A stretch of 64,000 nt of DNA from Vespa crabro (taxonomy: Eukaryota > Arthropoda > Insecta > Hymenoptera > Vespidae): positions 976,001 through 1,040,000 of the forward strand of contig NC_060971.1 of assembly GCF_910589235.1 (NCBI RefSeq), given 5' to 3'. This document shows, piece by piece, positions 51,808 through 63,980 of this stretch (its first letter is position 1; every line of letters starts with the position of its first letter). Made by a program: the position numbers and the translations under genes. The notes beneath the pieces are model-generated. The model saw only the letters and a program-made list of their open reading frames with translations. It was not told the DNA's origin and did no database searches.

Positions 51808-52208
51808 ATACTTTCACACGCATACACACACTTTGAGCTTGCGATAATAATTAGTTTTATTACCTAAAAGCGAAAAGTATCTTGGATTTGGGGAACTTTT
51901 AGCTGACTTTAGTTGGTTCCTTTTTCTTTCTTTTTATTTTCTTTTTTTTTGGATTTTTTGTTAATATCGAATTTTGGGAACAAAAAAGAAACGTTATATT
52001 CATATATAGTGAAATGTTACATAAGAAAAATTTCGAAAGAAAAATTCTTATCACTTCGATCGTTCTTTAGAGTCTTCCTACTTTAAAATGAAATTTTGTT
52101 TACCCTAGCAAAACTGCTATACTACACGGTACTCGGAGACAAATGTTAGGTACTTGATATAGGTATATACATATAGGTATATACATATAGGTATATAAAT
52201 ATAGGTAT

Positions 52209-52256
<48 letters not shown>

Positions 52257-54950
52257 AAGCTCATTTGCATGGTTATAGGAGTATTTTATACCCCATAGCA
52301 ACTCCTTGGGAATGACGATCGGTTTTCGCTCTGTGCTTCTTTCCTCAACCCCCCCCCCCCCTCACTCTATCTCTCTAAATATTCCCATATATGTATTCTG
52401 TTACATTTTTTCATTTGTCTGTCTCCTTTATAGATTCCTTTCTTTCACTTATATTTATGTAAATAGATATCTACATACATATGTATATCTTCTGTAATAA
52501 AGAGAGCTTTTTATTATTAGAAAGGTTCCAACATGTTTTCTCTCACGATAAGATATTATCTATATAATATCTACTATTTTCAAGCTATCTTATATTATCT
52601 TTATGTTCTATCTTTGAAGAATAAATATTATTGTCTATATCGAGAATGTATAGTATTGTATAAATACATAAATATATGTATAAATCATTATATTTTTTCC
52701 TATAAGACGATATGTGGGATTTGTTTTATAGAAATGATAGGTATTATATATAACAAATTTATAATACAATTTCGTATTATTTATTGTATTTTTAGCTCCA
52801 ATCTTCGTAAAAATAACTTCATTTTTCAACAATTCAATTTTCGATAGATACGCAATAATATATATTTTTCTCTGTAAAATATGGAATAATAGAAAGATGA
52901 CATAAAATATATATAAAAATGACAATTGTCATTAATTATTGTCAGCGAATAATTTCGCCAGAAGCAACTCTCATAAATAATCAAAGCTAATCTTCTAGAG
53001 GCAATAAACACGATCGTCGCGAAATACGTTTCGTTAATTATACCTATAAAGCTTTAACACCTAGACTTATAATGACGCGATACGATTAAAACGATCGTAG
53101 AAACAGGAAATAGGTTTGTTAATAATTTTGGAGAAATGCTTCCTGACTTTTTCCACTTGAGAAAATGTTAGATATTATCTATCTATTGTACATTGGATAA
53201 ATCTTGATAATATTGAAGATATTGGCAATATCCATTATTATATCTTTAATATCTTATTGTTTAGTTTCTTGTGAAAAAGATTAATGAAAAGAACTAGTTT
53301 CATTGTCATCGTAATCTCAAAGGAACTGATGGTATATATTATAAAAATGAGAAGGTACACTGTTATATCACTTTTCGAAATCGCGTTACATCGTGTTACA
53401 CAGAGACTATCGGGATGGACCGCATTGCGGAAAGTTAGTTCAGGAACGGATCGACTTAACGATATAATTTTTCATTTTCTAGGACACACACAATTTTCAA
53501 ACTTTTTCTCGATATGTTTTAAAAATATAAATCTTTTACCGATCGTGAGATTTCGTTAAGTTTTATGGTGAAACGACCGGTGTGAAACAAAAGCTATTCG
53601 AATGAAATATGAAGAAAAAAGGAAAATCTTCCAAAGGAAAAAGAACAGGGGTTAGCAGATTTTTTGAATAATATTATTTCTTGAACTGAATTTGTAAATA
53701 ACCTAAAGGAAGTTAATTTACGACCAAAACGAGTACAGCTAGCTTCCGAACAAAACGAAACCTTCTTTACTTTCGCCATTCGCATTGCTATGCAAAGATT
53801 CTCGAGCTCCAAGAGTTGTTGCATGATTTCTATGCTACACACACACACACACACACACACATACATACACATGCAGATATACCTACTCGCGTGTATGTCG
53901 AACATAGTAGGTAACGATGCGATATCCTGTGGGAGGTAAAAGTAGTTAACTTATAGCGTATATTTCCGGTCACGTAACATTTTCGACATTTGCAAAGCTC
54001 ACTATAATCAAACGGAAAACAGAAGAAGAATGTAAATTCACTAAGAACATTATTTAATATTATCATATAAATTTACAATTGTTATGCCAATTAACGAATA
54101 ATATTTGATTATCTATTGTTGTTCCTCGGTATAAGGATACAAGAGAGAAAGAGTTATAGGTAATTGACAAAAGCAAGGATAGAAGAGACAAACACCCTTT
54201 CAAATTCTTCTTATTGACCTTGTCACGTTCGCTACATGATCTTGCACGCAAATTCTTTGAGAAATTTATCGGCCATCGTGATTAAAAGTGACATTGAGGT
54301 GGACAACGTATACGCTCAAGGAATTGGGCCACCCACGATTTATTGATTTTACGAGCGTTGGTCCTCGGTCAAATTTTTTTTCCCCTCCCGCTCCTCTCCC
54401 ACTCTCGTAAAAAGTCAATATTTCCGAATCAACATTTCAGACAGAGTAAATACGATTGTTTGGCGGATTATCCTTGGACGAGAAAAGTTTCTACGAAACT
54501 TTTAGACGAACGAAACTTTGAGATAACATTTCTTAGGATACCTAATTTAATAATGATCCCTCGATGAGAGAATGATCAAAGGATAAGTTTTTTAAATTTA
54601 TTTTTAAATGAGAAAACAAAAATTTAATTAATTCATTTAAATAACGTCTATTGTCAAAAGAATCCTGCATAGACGCTGCATTTCTGTCTCTCTCTTTTTA
54701 CCTTCTTCTTTCTACATATACCTTAACCACAGTTATCGATTGTCTTTCTCGACAATATCCACGAAGAGAAGAGACTGGTCATCTCGAAATGAATTGAATT
54801 TATCGATGAACCGATGGACTGCATTGCGGTGACTTTTCCAACGCAACAGAACTATTCCATTGGATTGGAAGGAGTGCTGCCAAGGGCTCGTTTCGACCAC
54901 TTCGCTCTTTGGGAAAGCAAACGCCGCGTTCGAATGATTAACTCTTTTCA

Positions 54951-54982
<32 letters not shown>

Positions 54983-56817
54983 TTATCGTGCACCTTTAGT
55001 TCTGAATTCTATCGAGAGAAATTCTTTCCAAGATGTTTCCTATCATTTCTTCCTATAAATTTTTTCTCACATTTCCCTCTTCGCCCTTCCGTGTATATAG
55101 ATATATTGCATTTAATCTTTTACAATGTCATACGCGCGCATAATTCTCAATTTACGAAGTCATATTTTTGTAGTCTTTATATCTTTCACCGAATATATTA
55201 TAATTATACTATTAATATTGTAGCATTATAGCGTAATTTATATAATATACTATCATACTAGTATATAAATTTTTTTTTTTATATAAACGATAAAAAATTA
55301 GAATTACAAAGAGTTTTTAATTAACGGTGATTAAAGATCTTCCATTTCGATGCAATAAGGATTTGTTTCATTCATTTCAATCGCGATATTCCCTCGAGTT
55401 TTTGGATTTTCAAATCCAACTCGCGTCCCATTAGATTTATAGAGAAAATCCGTTAGCTCGATAAATCAAAGTACTTGATCGTTGATACGCAAGGACACAC
55501 TCTGTGTTTGGCGCTCGCGATAATTCTTTTATTCGGAATTTTTCTCTTTCTATCTCTGTCTCACTTTTACCATAAAACTAAATCATGATTCTTCATTTTT
55601 CTTTATTTTGTTTCAGTCACCGAGAAGGAGATTCGGCAGTGGTAAGTTTGACAAATAAATTCTCAATAAATCGATAAAAAAATTTTTAACGCGAATTAAA
55701 ACGTAAATTTATATTATATTACTATAATAAACTATTATAGTACTTTTTATCCATCATCGATTTCATTTAATTCTTCCCAGGCACAAAGGATTTCTCAAGG
55801 ATTGTCCAGACGGTCTATTAACTGAAGAGGTAAATGATCAATGTGCAATTTCATGAGGATTAATGTAAATTTTGTCGACTACTTTATCGTCACGAAAAAA
55901 CAAAAAGGAATAAATAAATAAATAAATAAACAAATAAGTGAAAAATAAAAAAAATCGTGAAATTACGTAGACATGTGTAACATACGGAACATTTACGTTC
56001 GAAATAGTTTCTATGCAGGAATCTACAGATTTTCCCTTCTTTCGATTTCAGGGTTTTATTAAGATCTATAAGCAGTTCTTTCCCCAAGGTGATCCTTCCA
56101 AGTTTGCCTCGCTAGTCTTCAGGGTATTCGATGAGAACAGCGTGAGTGTCACCAAAGTATAATATAAGAGATGTCTCGCATCTTGACTTTGATATAAAAT
56201 CATTAGAGTTTCAGTCACAAACGTGATTTCCCGTCTATGGAAAAATACTTTTCAATTATAATTTCAACTTGTTCGATATCGTTTCGAGTCAATTTACGTA
56301 TATACCTATGTAAAACGACAATGATAAAGCGATAAGAAAATGAAAGCTCTTAATAAGTATGACATTTCTTTTAGGATGGCACGATAGAATTTGAAGAATT
56401 CATAAGAGCTCTCTCTGTTACGTCACGAGGAAAATTGGACGAGAAGCTGCATTGTAAGTAACTAGCGAATAAATAGGAAATGGGGGATCCTTTTCTCGAG
56501 GAAATAAACTTTATCCTTGTGAGATAAAAGAGAAAAGATTTTCTTTATTTCTGACAACAAAAAAAAAGAAAAAAAAATAAACTCTTGTATAAGGTTTAAT
56601 CCTTCATAACGACCTGTTACTTTCAAATTATTTTTCAATCTTATTTCATTTTATTGTGTCTATTTTATTATTTCAATCTTATTTCAATATTATTCATTTA
56701 TATATATATATATAAACGGCTCTCACGCATTGGATACATAATTTATTTATAGACACGATAAAATGATTGAATGATTTTCGATGAAAATGATTATTTCTTT
56801 CGCACGTGTTTCTACAT

Positions 56818-56877
<60 letters not shown>

Positions 56878-56973
56878 GGCTCTCACGCATTGGATACATA
56901 ATTTATTTATAGACACGATAAAATGATTGAATGATTTTCGATGAAAATGATTATTTCTTTCGCACGTGTTTCT

Positions 56974-57015
<42 letters not shown>

Positions 57016-57995
57016 TTTTCTTTAAAATATCATCTCGATTTCTCTACTCGTCTTACAGGGGCCTTTCGATTGTACGACGTTGACGACGACGGCTTTATCA
57101 CGAGAGAGGAAATGTATGATATCGTCGATGCGATATATCAAATGGTGGTAAGTACCGAGCTCAAAGTAGAAACGACTGCTTGTTTGCAAAAAAACAGAGG
57201 AAAAAAAGCATTATATACTTCATGGCAGAACGAGATAAAACGTTTTATCATCTATTTTTTGTTCCTCTCGTTACTCGTATAGCCAATGGTAATCGTTCCA
57301 ACTTTTCTGACTCTATGTATACAAACACACACACACACACAAATATATATATATATATAATAGGATATATATATATATACACGCATATACAATGTATGTA
57401 CATGTGTGTGCATTCAGTTTAGATACTCACTTTCTCAAATCAAATAAATTTTCTTAAATTTTTACAAGCATGTTCAGAACTGAAGAAAAAAATGTTTTCT
57501 ATTTTTTATCTGCGTATCCGTTCAATTTTTATCGCAGTACAAAAATGCAGTTTATTTTTTTTTTTTTCCTTATACAAAAGAGATAATGCATTTATTACGT
57601 TATGCATTCTTGTATCTTTGACCTATCCTTACTACATTTGATCTAAAATATTTTATTCGCGTATTAAATTTCACAATAGTGAATAAACTTTTATATAAAA
57701 AAACAAGCTTTTGGTCAACATTATTTGTAAAAAGTAATTATATAATTGCGTTAATATTATTAAAAAATAAAAATTTAAAATTTGTCATTTTTTTATGGGT
57801 TCGGTATAGCTTTTCAGTATTTCTTAAGGTATCTCCTTTTTTTTTTTAAATCAAGTCGAAACGTCGAGAGGTCGAACTCGGAATTGAGAATCGAGCTATT
57901 TGTGGAAATTCTAGAGCGAAATGTTATCGCGACGACGAGTGGCCCGATCGATCGCGTTCCGACGAATCGAGACGGTTCCAAAGAGAAAAGAGAGA

Positions 57996-58053
<58 letters not shown>

Positions 58054-59197
58054 AATTGAGCTTCGCAAGCTTCTCCATAGAAGACTCGATGAGACCAAGA
58101 TGATTAGACGAACGACCGTCTTGCTTTACTAGAATTATTATTTTTTAACGAACTTTTATCATCGTAACTTGTTTAAAAATATTTCTATTTCGAAATTATC
58201 ACGTGAAAAATATTTTTCAAAGAAATTTTCAAATTTTCATAAATCTCAATATATCTATAGCAAATATTATCAAACGTTTTGAATGATCTAAAGCGGATGA
58301 AACAAACTGAAAAAATGGCAATCAAAGGTAACAATTGTAAAATTTACGTATGTATATCCATTGACGTAGTCATTGTTCAAGCAACGTGGCCCTCTTTAAC
58401 GGGAAGTTACGTCGTGCAACTCGGCCATGATCTGCATTTTAATTTTAAAGGGAATAGTATGAAGCAAGAATCGTTGAAATTATATCGCATAATCGTGAAA
58501 GCCCATAATTACGTCGGTAGCGTAACGTTGAATTCGACGTAATACAAATTCAATTTCTTCGTTTGATTTATTTTCATTTTATCCACGAGTCACTTTCTCT
58601 CCCTCTATCTCTCTCTCTACTTGAAATAAAATTGACTTGCAATTAGGTAAAATCAAAAGCTCGTCTCTTCGTCCTTGAACATTGGCGCATCGCTTTTTCT
58701 TTCTGTTTTCAATTTTCGCTCTTTGGAGTAGTTAAATTTTATACGTATGGCAGAAATCGTACGTAAATGATGAACATGTATATTATCGTAATGAATCGAT
58801 CTTTTGATTAATTATATCCTGAAGAGAGTACGATTTAATCTTTCTCTCGAAATTTCTTTGAAAAATAAAACGAGATATTTATAAAGATATTATCTAGAAA
58901 AAAAAAGATAAATGTAACGCAAGAAGATTTAGCAAAAATTAATGTTTTGGAAAACGTAAGAGAAGGAATGGGAAAAAAAAAAGAAATATATGTATATATA
59001 TACAGAAAAAAATCCGTGTTATTTTTTAGGGACAACAACCACAAGCAGAAGACGAGAACACGCCGCAGAAAAGGGTGGACAAAATATTCGATCAAATGGA
59101 CAAGAATCACGACAATAAGCTTACTCTTGAAGAATTTCGAGAGGGTAGCAAAGCGGACCCACGAATCGTCCAAGCTTTATCATTGGGCGGCGAGTAA
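38489..59197 (+). CDS. Frq: Frequenin / neuronal calcium sensor 1
   Basis: Coding exons are 38489-38552, 55617-55641, 55781-55829, 56052-56141, 56375-56453, 57059-57147 and 59030-59197, giving 187 residues, the usual length. The N-terminus MGKKNSKLK carries the Gly2 N-myristoylation signal. EF-hand 1 is degenerate (Cys-Pro near residues 38-39). EF-hands 2, 3 and 4 have acidic loops at 73-84 (DENSDGTIEFEE), 109-120 (DVDDDGFITREE) and 156-167 (DKNHDNKLTLEE). The end PRIVQALSLGGE matches the family except for a final Glu instead of the Gly I expect. The protein is a membrane-associated Ca2+ sensor at nerve terminals, known to act on PI4-kinase, Ric8a and transmitter release. The first coding intron is 17 kb and the rest are short. 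Confidence 0.97.
40989..41053. repeat. (GA)n microsatellite
   Basis: About 65 bases of GA with one GAAA interruption. A (TC)n tract follows at about 41138-41163. Confidence 0.95.
41325..41350. repeat. (GGC)n tract
   Basis: Eight or nine GGC units, striking in this AT-rich intron. The frame through it would give poly-Ala after an ATG at 41315 but soon becomes low-complexity, so I do not call a gene. Confidence 0.85.
42605..42702. repeat. Compound (CTAT)n(TA)n(CA)n(CG)n microsatellite
   Basis: Four repeat types follow one another without gaps, ending in CGCGCGCGCGCG. Confidence 0.95.
43310..43365 (-). other. Orphan exon-like segment antisense in frequenin intron 1
   Basis: On the minus strand a TTTTACAG acceptor is followed directly by ATG and 18 open codons (MSECSQKLENEGSSRQPD) up to a GTAATT donor. 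It lies in a GC-balanced islet. No partner exon was found, so translation is unproven. Confidence 0.3.
44761..44808. repeat. (CA)n(CT)n microsatellite
   Basis: Eight CA units pass directly into about fifteen CT units. Confidence 0.95.
44833..44948 (+). other. Orphan exon-like segment in frequenin intron 1
   Basis: A CT-rich tract and GAAG acceptor precede 116 bases ending CCGGAA at a GTAAGC donor. The open frame is charged and non-repetitive (EDIDKKEKRRLQNDLEDLVC, then KVKMKYPKQFRCDPE). Its acceptor phase fits frequenin exon 1, but its donor phase does not fit exon 2, so as a cassette it would shift the frame. Not recognised as any family. Confidence 0.35.
45815..45890. repeat. Interrupted (GA)n tract
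   Basis: GA units with repeated AAAA interruptions. Confidence 0.9.
46446..46498. repeat. (GA)n microsatellite
   Basis: Uninterrupted GA run of about 53 bases. Confidence 0.95.
47559..47604. repeat. (TA)n microsatellite
   Basis: Uninterrupted TA run of about 46 bases. Confidence 0.95.
49204..49236. repeat. (TC)n microsatellite
   Basis: Uninterrupted TC run of about 33 bases. Similar TC tracts occur at about 48469-48498 and 51772-51803. Confidence 0.93.
51109..51223. mobile_element. Diverged copy of a short MITE-like repeat
   Basis: Aligns along its length with the element at 63412-63544. It has TACAG at the left end, then shared words including AAACTTTTTAG, TAATTT and AGATTGTA in the same order and spacing. 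Its right terminus is decayed, so the boundary is approximate. Confidence 0.45.
52159..52214. repeat. Four tandem copies of a 14-base unit
   Basis: ATAGGTATATACAT is repeated four times head to tail with one mismatch in copy three, and runs into a TA tract (52217-52254). Confidence 0.9.
53836..53861. repeat. (CA)n microsatellite
   Basis: About thirteen CA units. Confidence 0.93.
56711..56976. repeat. Recent tandem duplication in frequenin intron 5
   Basis: Bases 56711-56816 and 56871-56976 are identical over 106 bases at an offset of exactly 160, separated by CATA and a long TA run. The unit starts at the edge of a TA tract, which suggests slippage or unequal exchange there. Confidence 0.92.
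57148..59029. other. Last intron of frequenin
   Basis: A 1.9-kb intron with TA, CA and GA microsatellites and one repeat-free open frame of 87 codons at 58279-58542 that I do not recognise. No alternative frequenin exon is evident. Confidence 0.55.
58002..58049. repeat. (GA)n microsatellite
   Basis: Pure GA run of about 48 bases. Confidence 0.95.
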
Positions 59198-60510
59198 CCG
59201 TTCGCTAAAAGTTATTACCAGGAACGACAGACGAGATCCTTCGATCTTCTATTCGTGTCGAGAGATTACGTCGTCGTCGATTTGATTTATCCAAATCCGT
59301 GGAAAGGAAGAGCGGAGACGAGAGAATATAGCGTCGCGCATCACGGGGGAAGATAATCGAAATGAAAAGAAAAAAAAAATAAGAGAAGAATATTGAGGGA
59401 AAGGTAAAAAAAGAAAAAAAGAAAAAGAAAAAAGGGACGGAAAGAGAGACAAAAACAAAAAAAAAGTAATACGAAGAAGAAATGAGATGGAGTGCCCAAA
59501 AGATATTTATCAACGATCATCCAGTTCGCGTCCCAGTATTTTTCCCGATCCTCGGCTTTGTTCGCTTTGTTGATTGATACGTTTGGGAAATCACAATGAT
59601 GCTTAAAATAAGTGTCAGCGTGTATTAGAGAAAGAAAAAAAGAAGAAGAAGAAAAAGATGAGGGAGTAAAAGAATAACAAAAATGTTCGTTGCGTATCCT
59701 TCGAGAGAAATAATATGGAATATATATGTTGAGGCTTAAAAAATATTAAAGCTTTCTTCGCGGACAGAAAAACGATGATATTTTCATCGTTGTGTGGAAT
59801 ATTATCGGCTAAACCGCTTTTCTTCCTTCGTTTAATCGTGCGAACATGCATTAGATCGTGAAATGAAATGTGTGAAAGAAGGAAGGAAGGAAAGTCGAGG
59901 GAAATATCGCGAATGTAAGGGAGGATTAGCTGGGGGAAAAGAAGGGAGGGAAACCGTGCCTTCTCATCGATCCTCGTCTTTATCGGTTATAACGTTCTCA
60001 GCGTGTCGTGGAATATGCGCGTCGAACGAATGCGTACTTTTATCGAGGAAGAAAAGAAGAGAAAAGAAAAGGAGAAAAGAAAAGGTAGAAAGTAGGAAAG
60101 AAAGAAAAAGAGGGAGGGAGGGAGGGGGTAAATAGAGGTAGTCGAGAAGGAAACGAAAAGGGCATTTAAAGATAGAAATAAAAGAGAAAAAAATTTACAA
60201 ACGAAAGCTTTTCTTCAAATTCGCGTGTATTCGTCGAATAAAAGAAGGAAAAGGAAGAGGGAAAGAAGGATCGTAGAAAGTTGAATTTTTCAAGGACGAG
60301 GATCGCGACCAAGCGGTCTCGTCTGTTTTACATATTTGTGTCTACCACGATGAACAAAAAGTTTCTTCCTTTTTTTCCTTTTCGTCCTTTTTCTTTTTTT
60401 CCTTTCTTTTCCTTTTTTTTTTTAATGACGCAAAGGATCGTTGGTGAGTCCTGAAAAATTAGATTTTGATCTGTCAGTGGCATCCTACTGTTACACACTA
60501 AACGATTATC

Positions 60511-60615
<105 letters not shown>

Positions 60616-60800
60616 CGTTATCTAACAGCTATCTATGTAATACCGTTATATTATATTATTACTGTTTACACGGCTGATCTCTCTAAAATCTTCTGTCTAA
60701 CGCGTTCTTATGGAAAAAAAAGAAACTATATTTCCTTAAAAGAATACATTAGAAAAAAAATCTTTTTAAACGAATAATAGAAATTAGTAGTTTATGTACC

Positions 60801-60846
60801 TATCTATCTATCTATCTATCTATCATCTATCTATCTATCTATCTAT
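60801..60846. repeat. (CTAT)n microsatellite
   Basis: About eleven CTAT units with one slip. Confidence 0.95.
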
Positions 60847-63336
60847 ACATATATCTGTAAATGTAGGAAATAATCTCTGAAATGTAGGGGAAAATTTAAA
60901 TCGATTTTCAACGTGACGTATTCAAGCACCGTGTTATAATTTTATTCTCCGTTTCGTAATTGGATATCTCTGACTGTCGAGTTCGACGATGCATGAACAC
61001 TTTCTGATACCAATACGACGATTTTATCTCACCAAATGCAATACAGTCCAGCTCTTGTCGTTATTTACCTAATGTTAGATATACCTATATACGTATATAC
61101 CAACGGTATCGTATCGCTGGTAAAAAGGGTGGAAAAGTAAAGTACTATCTTCGATTATTGGAAAAACTTATGCCCAAGTGACGTAATTTAAAGATACTCC
61201 AAGATTTCTGTCTACGGTTCAATCCGAGTAGTCTATCCTAAGATAGAAAAGATGATTCTTACAGATTTGGAAAGTTGCCCGCGTTCGCACTGTGATGTCC
61301 CACCACAAATCCTTCTAAATTATAAATGTGTTAGGCGAGGAACTTTTTGATAGATCGAAAATATGATAGTAAGTTATAATTTGCAATTTTTTTTTCTTCT
61401 CTTACTCGAGGGAATTAACTAGACGCAATCTTTACTCTTCTTCTTCTTTTCATCTTATTATTTTTATTAAACATTATTCTCGTAAACAGTAATTTCCGAA
61501 AGTATTACCAAGAACTTGATTGCATTAAATTATTCAAAATAAACTTACGCGTTGGGAAAAATAAAATAAAATACAATTCTTTCGAAAAAGTACCACATGT
61601 AGCAGCTAACGTATATTTCTTTTTTCGCGTTAATTAATCTATAGATTTCGGAGAATTTTCGGCGTGCCAAGAACTCTATTTCTTTTTCCTTTTTTTTTTT
61701 TTCTTTTCATATCATCGATATTCAAAAAAACTTCGATCATGAAAACTTTCCGAAAGGCAAATCCGAATGGATTTAAATCGCACCTTCGTCTTTACATCTT
61801 GAACGATCGAGGAAGATCGATTTACGAGGATTCGTAGAATTTTCTTTCCCTCTCCTATTCTCCGATTTCATCTTTCCTCTTTCTCTCTTCCATTCGACGT
61901 TATTTCCTTTTCCTCTGTAAAATGAACTTTCGAAAGGAACTCGGAGACTTCGGCTACGCTTTTAAAACTCTGTAAAAAGTATAAAAATATCTTTCAACGC
62001 GAAACTCGTTCGTTTATCGTGCGCGCAAATTCTTCAGCAAAGCTGAAGAAATGAGGAAGCTTCGGTGTGAGGATTAAAATTCGACTCAGGAGAAAAGTTC
62101 TTCTTTATGAAGAATTTTATCAAAACCGAAGAGAAAAAAACAAGAAAAACCACGAAGGAAAAAAGTTCGAGAAAGAGTAGGCTAAATTTTTTTTGAACGA
62201 ATTTCGAATTTTCTCTTTCTCCCTCCTTTCCTCCCTCTTTCTCTCTCCCTTCCTCCCTCTTTGTCTCTTCTCCTTTCCCTTTTCTCTTTCTCTTTCTTTG
62301 AAAATTAAAGCCTTCTTGTTTCTTTTGTCTTTTTTCTTGTTTTTGCTTAGCCCGGCAGAAAAACCGCAATCGCATCGATATTGGCAAATTTCCCACGAAA
62401 TACTTTTTACCTTGGCAGCATTCAACGAGATTACGTTAGCAAATATTATCCGACGAATTTCCACACTTTTTGTACATTTTTTTTCTCTCTCTCTCTCTCT
62501 CTTTCTCTCTTTTTCTTTCTCTTTTTACTTTATCTCGCCGATTTTATTCTTCTACGATTGTCTATGATCTTAGGCATAAAACTAGGAAGAAAAGAAAAAT
62601 TAAAAAATAAGAATCTCGTCGCATAAAATGGTTAAAAACGAGAAATCTGTGCTTATTAGCAATCACGGTTAAGTTAAAAAAAAGCACGCAGCTCAATGTG
62701 TTTCACGTATATAAATGCATATGAACTTATATATATATATATATATATATTTTTATCACTTACAGGATTACTAGATATAGAAATAACGCAAGAGTTTATT
62801 AATTAAATACTAAGAACTTCGATTTATTATAGAATTTTTACCGGCAAATCAAATAGTTTTTCTAGTTACATATCTAATATCTTGCTTGCTTCTAATAATA
62901 ATTGTTCGCTACATCTTTAGGTTTATTTTCTACACAAAAGATATATTTCAAAAGGCCTGTGCTGTGTATTTCTGTAATCGTTAAAAGAGACGAAATGCAA
63001 CAATGACAAACATTTTTTATCGATCGAATGAAAAATACTGTCTGTTTGGGCAGGAAGATACATTTTAACTTAGGAAAGATGAATGAGATACAAGAATTAA
63101 GAATCGTAGCAATAATAACAGTAAAAAGAAAAAAAAAGAAGAAGACAAAAAGAAACTTTGAATGCAGTCGTTTAAGTGTTTTAATAAAATAAGAAACGAA
63201 GAACAATCTCGATCATTTCGAAACGAATGAGATTTCACGATTATCTACGTTTCGAATGATTCATCTAAAACCAAAGAAATGAAATAAAAAATTTTCAAAT
63301 TTTACGCCGAGATCGTAAGATAATCTTGAAAGATAA

Positions 63337-63337
<1 letters not shown>

Positions 63338-63390
<53 letters not shown>
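63338..63390. repeat. (GA)n(GACA)n microsatellite
   Basis: About sixteen GA units are followed by five GACA units. Confidence 0.95.
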
Positions 63391-63391
<1 letters not shown>

Positions 63392-63411
63392 AATATACAT
63401 ACGAATGAAAA

Positions 63412-63544
63412 TACAGGGGTGAGGGTGAAAAGTTTCTAGATCAATTCGAAAATCAAATTACACTTTTTTCCGAAACTTTTTAGGCTAATTTCCTTTTTTT
63501 TTCAGATTGTACAACTGTCACAGGAACTTTTGGTCCACCCTGTA
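63412..63544. mobile_element. Short MITE-like element with imperfect terminal inverted repeats
   Basis: The left end TACAGGGGTGAGGGTGAAAA and the complement of the right end, TACAGGGTGGACCAAAAG, form imperfect inverted repeats of about 25 bases. TA at both ends fits a TA target duplication. The element is about 133 bases and has no coding capacity. A diverged copy lies at 51109-51223. Confidence 0.55.
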
Positions 63545-63679
63545 GAATCGATTTCTTAGGTATATTACGTAAATAAGGTATTCTTTTACCAACTGCCAGA
63601 AAAAGAGAGAAAAAAAAAGTAAAAACGAGTGAACGAGCGAACGTGCTGTTATATGTATATTTTTCTATCTCGTTTCTAT

Positions 63680-63980
63680 TATACAGGGTGATTCAATGAC
63701 TTTGTTACGTACTTTTAAACATCTCGTTTGATAATTACTACATAATAGAACGTGATGTGTGTTATCAAAATGCTTTCTCCAACCATAGTTTTTAATCTAA
63801 GGGGTTGTGGTAAATCATTGTTTTGTTTTTAATGTAAGCTTTGTTTTTGAACGTTTTTGGAGTATGTCACGTTCTGTAATTAACAAACGAAATGAATTCC
63901 TATATGAACAGTCGTTCATAATGATCTCCTCTATCGGCCTTAAAAGTTTTTAAAAGAAAATCACAGAATCACCCTGTATA
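63680..63980. mobile_element. 301-base MITE-like element with perfect 15-base terminal inverted repeats
   Basis: TATACAGGGTGATTC at 63680-63694 is the exact complement of GAATCACCCTGTATA at 63966-63980. Partial symmetry continues inwards through A/T-rich words. Terminal TA bases fit a TA target-site duplication, as for Tc1/mariner-related MITEs. There is no open frame. Confidence 0.65.

Larger units (their letters stand above)
38553..55616. other. First coding intron of frequenin (17 kb)
   Basis: AT-rich DNA with an unusual density of GA/TC, TA, CA and CTAT microsatellites. No second conserved gene was found inside it. GC-balanced islets occur near 39390-39620, 41270-41500, 43200-43380, 49250-49450 and 51480-51760. 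Two orphan exon-like segments and one inverted-repeat element are listed separately. Confidence 0.6.
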
